In this document: in pieces, positions 62,423-64,000 of the stretch | How the letters are laid out: every line of letters begins with the position of its first letter | Position numbering within the stretch: the first letter of the stretch is position 1 | NCBI GenBank assembly: GCA_030386875.1 | Contig: CM059567.1 | Span: 83,135,130 to 83,199,129 of the forward strand | Direction: 5' to 3' | DNA length: 64,000 nt | DNA from: Morinoia aosen | Taxonomy: Eukaryota; Arthropoda; Malacostraca; Amphipoda; Talitridae | Program-made: the position numbers and the translations under genes | Notes under the pieces: model-generated | Database searches by the model: none | What the model was told of the DNA's origin: nothing | What the model saw: only the letters and a program-made list of their open reading frames with translations

Positions 62423-62542
62423 GCCAACGGCCATACCACGTTGAATGCACCGCTTCTCGTCCGATCAGCGAAGTTAAGCAACGTTGGGTCTGGTTAGTAC
62501 TTGGATGGGTGACCGCCTGGGAACACCAGATGCTGTTGGCTT
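62423..62542 (+). rRNA. 5S rRNA: 5S ribosomal RNA, copy 47
   Basis: Consensus gene with T4 terminator; near-duplicate of the unit of copy 31. Confidence 0.96.
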
Positions 62543-63509
62543 TTCACCTTTTCCGTGTCTTCGTCGATGACAGGAATTTGGGTCAAATCTCCCGAGTGAA
62601 TTTGATTTTTATCGCGGGATTGTCCCGTGAGGTCATTTTTTTCAATACTTTTGATTCCTTGCTTGCCTGCATTCGCGTACCCGCAGGTTGGAACCAAGCT
62701 CCTATTTTGATATTTGCGCAGTCCAAAGGTCACCATTCAATGGTCGCCTTTTCTTCGTCACGTTCTGGAAAATCTTAGTCATCTAGATGGAATGAACCCG
62801 ATGATGTTCATCGATTGATCGTTCTTTCCGGAAGCACATCTGTCTAGTGAATGAATATCTTTGGCAATGATTGCGCAGGTTATCTCAGCTTACGCCCTAT
62901 GATGAGATCTTGGTGTTGGGCGCACCTTTTTCATGCGAGTGTACTCCGCTGAGTACATTCGGTGCTGGTATTTTACGATGGACGATTCACGTCCAGCCTC
63001 GGAAATGAACTCTTCGACTGTTATGATGCGCATGCAAGAGTGACAGCTGTGAGCAGCTGCCTGCTGTCCAATGGTGTCAAGATTTTGGAAACTACAGCCC
63101 TGCGAAAGTGTAGTCATTTGCGGCTGTGAATGTTCTTTTTGTTTACGGGAGAAGCGTGAGGCTGGGAGATGAAGCTCAGTTGTAGGTAACAGTTTTCCGA
63201 GCAAATCGATCGTGATCGTGAATTTCGATGAATGCATCGCACACTGATTGAATGAATCATCGTGAGCTGGTGTGCAGGCTCCTGCTCAAAGTGAGCATTT
63301 GTTCCAATCCAGAGCTGTTTGACGACGTTCCCTCCAATTGGAAGGTGTGACTTTGTTTTTTTTCGCGCAATTTAGGACGTGGACTACAATCGATAATACT
63401 GTTAGTTGAGCGTCGAGCATAGTGAAGCGGCGACATCATCGAGTATTGTTTTACTTGAAGATAAGTTGGTCAAATACGAATTCGTTCGTTCGACATGACA
63501 ATCTTCGTC

Positions 63510-63629
63510 GCCAACGGCCATACCACGTTGAATGCACCGCTTCTCGTCCGATCAGCGAAGTTAAGCAACGTTGGGTCTGGTTAGTACTTGGATGGGTGAC
63601 CGCCTGGGAACACCAGATGCTGTTGGCTT
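63510..63629 (+). rRNA. 5S rRNA: 5S ribosomal RNA, copy 48
   Basis: Consensus gene with T4 terminator; near-duplicate of the unit of copy 30. Last gene in the window. Confidence 0.96.
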
Positions 63630-64000
63630 TTCACTTTTTCCGTGTCTTCGTCGATGACAGGAATTTGGGTCAAATCTCCCGAGTGAATTTGATTTTTATC
63701 GCGGGATTGTCCCGTGAGGTCATTTTTTTCAATAATTTTGATTCCTTGCTTGCCTGCATTCGCGTACCCGCAGGTTGGAACCAAGCTCCTATTTTGATAT
63801 TTGCGCAGTCCAAAGGTCACCATTCAATGGTCGCCTTTTCTTCGTCACGTTCTGGAAAATCTTAGGCATCTAGATGGAATGAACCCGATGATGTTCATCG
63901 ATTGATCGCCCTTTCCGGAAGCACATCTGTCTAGTGTATGAATATCTTTGGCAATGATTGCGCAGGTTATCTCAGCTTGCGCCCTATGATGAGATCTTGG
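63630..64000 (+). repeat. partial spacer at the right window edge
   Basis: Proximal 371 bp of the spacer after copy 48, cut off by the window end. It carries the TCTAGTGTATGAAT variant shared with the spacers after copies 30 and 43. No gene. Confidence 0.9.

Larger units (their letters stand above)
35489..64000 (+). repeat. 5S rDNA tandem array, right block (26 genes)
   Basis: The array continues in the same orientation. Gene starts: 35841, 36920, 38006, 39090, 40171, 41256, 42337, 43420, 44508, 45598, 46684, 47774, 48860, 49949, 51038, 52122, 53211, 54297, 55386, 56472, 57560, 58648, 59739, 61330, 62423 and 63510. Spacing is 1,079-1,093 bp except for 1,591 bp between the genes at 59739 and 61330, where one unit has lost its gene. 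From about 43 kb onward the spacers belong to another subfamily. The spacers hold the same elements as in the left block and no recognised gene. Confidence 0.97.

Noticed and set aside
1-64000. CRISPR array or other prokaryotic repeat system
   Set aside because: The repeats are kilobase units with a eukaryotic 5S gene; there are no short repeats with unique spacers and no cas-like genes.

Overview
The window is a tandem array of metazoan 5S ribosomal RNA genes interrupted by one long LTR retrotransposon. I count 48 copies of the 120-nt 5S gene, all on the + strand: 22 before the retrotransposon and 26 after it. Each copy sits in a unit of about 1,079-1,093 bp, made of the gene and a roughly 965-bp non-coding spacer. 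The 5S sequence starts GCCAACGGCCATACCACG, carries the internal control region of Pol III type 1 genes and ends in a T-run. It resembles arthropod and other protostome 5S genes. The kilobase-scale unit and a metazoan-type Ty3/gypsy element fit an invertebrate, most likely an arthropod, but nothing here fixes the species.

Layout: 1-24168 holds the left block of the array, entered in mid-spacer. 24169-35488 is an 11.3-kb Ty3/gypsy (Metaviridae) retrotransposon on the - strand. It has 1.8-kb LTRs, a polypurine tract, a gag ORF and an overlapping pol ORF, and it is flanked by a 4-bp AGCG target duplication. It landed in a spacer, so it destroyed no 5S gene. The LTRs are almost identical, which points to a recent insertion. 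35489-64000 holds the right block, which ends in mid-spacer.

The array is not homogeneous. Shared variants reveal a history of unequal exchange. There is a near-perfect two-unit (2,167-bp) tandem duplication at 8.57-12.90 kb. A block at 1.6-4.4 kb recurs 15,160 bp downstream. A dimeric higher-order repeat fills 45.2-55.7 kb and contains one chimeric unit. The spacer subfamily changes near 43 kb. One unit at 60.7-61.2 kb has lost its 5S gene through a 581-bp deletion. About 37 of the 48 genes look identical to the consensus, and the other 11 carry one or two substitutions.

The only convincing protein-coding genes are gag and pol of the retrotransposon. Many ORFs of 60-218 codons can be read in the 5S units on both strands, but they recur only because the DNA recurs and are broken by non-triplet indels in many units; I treat them as non-coding. 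I found no undescribed enzyme or defence-like system. What is worth a second look is the array architecture and the retrotransposon insertion.
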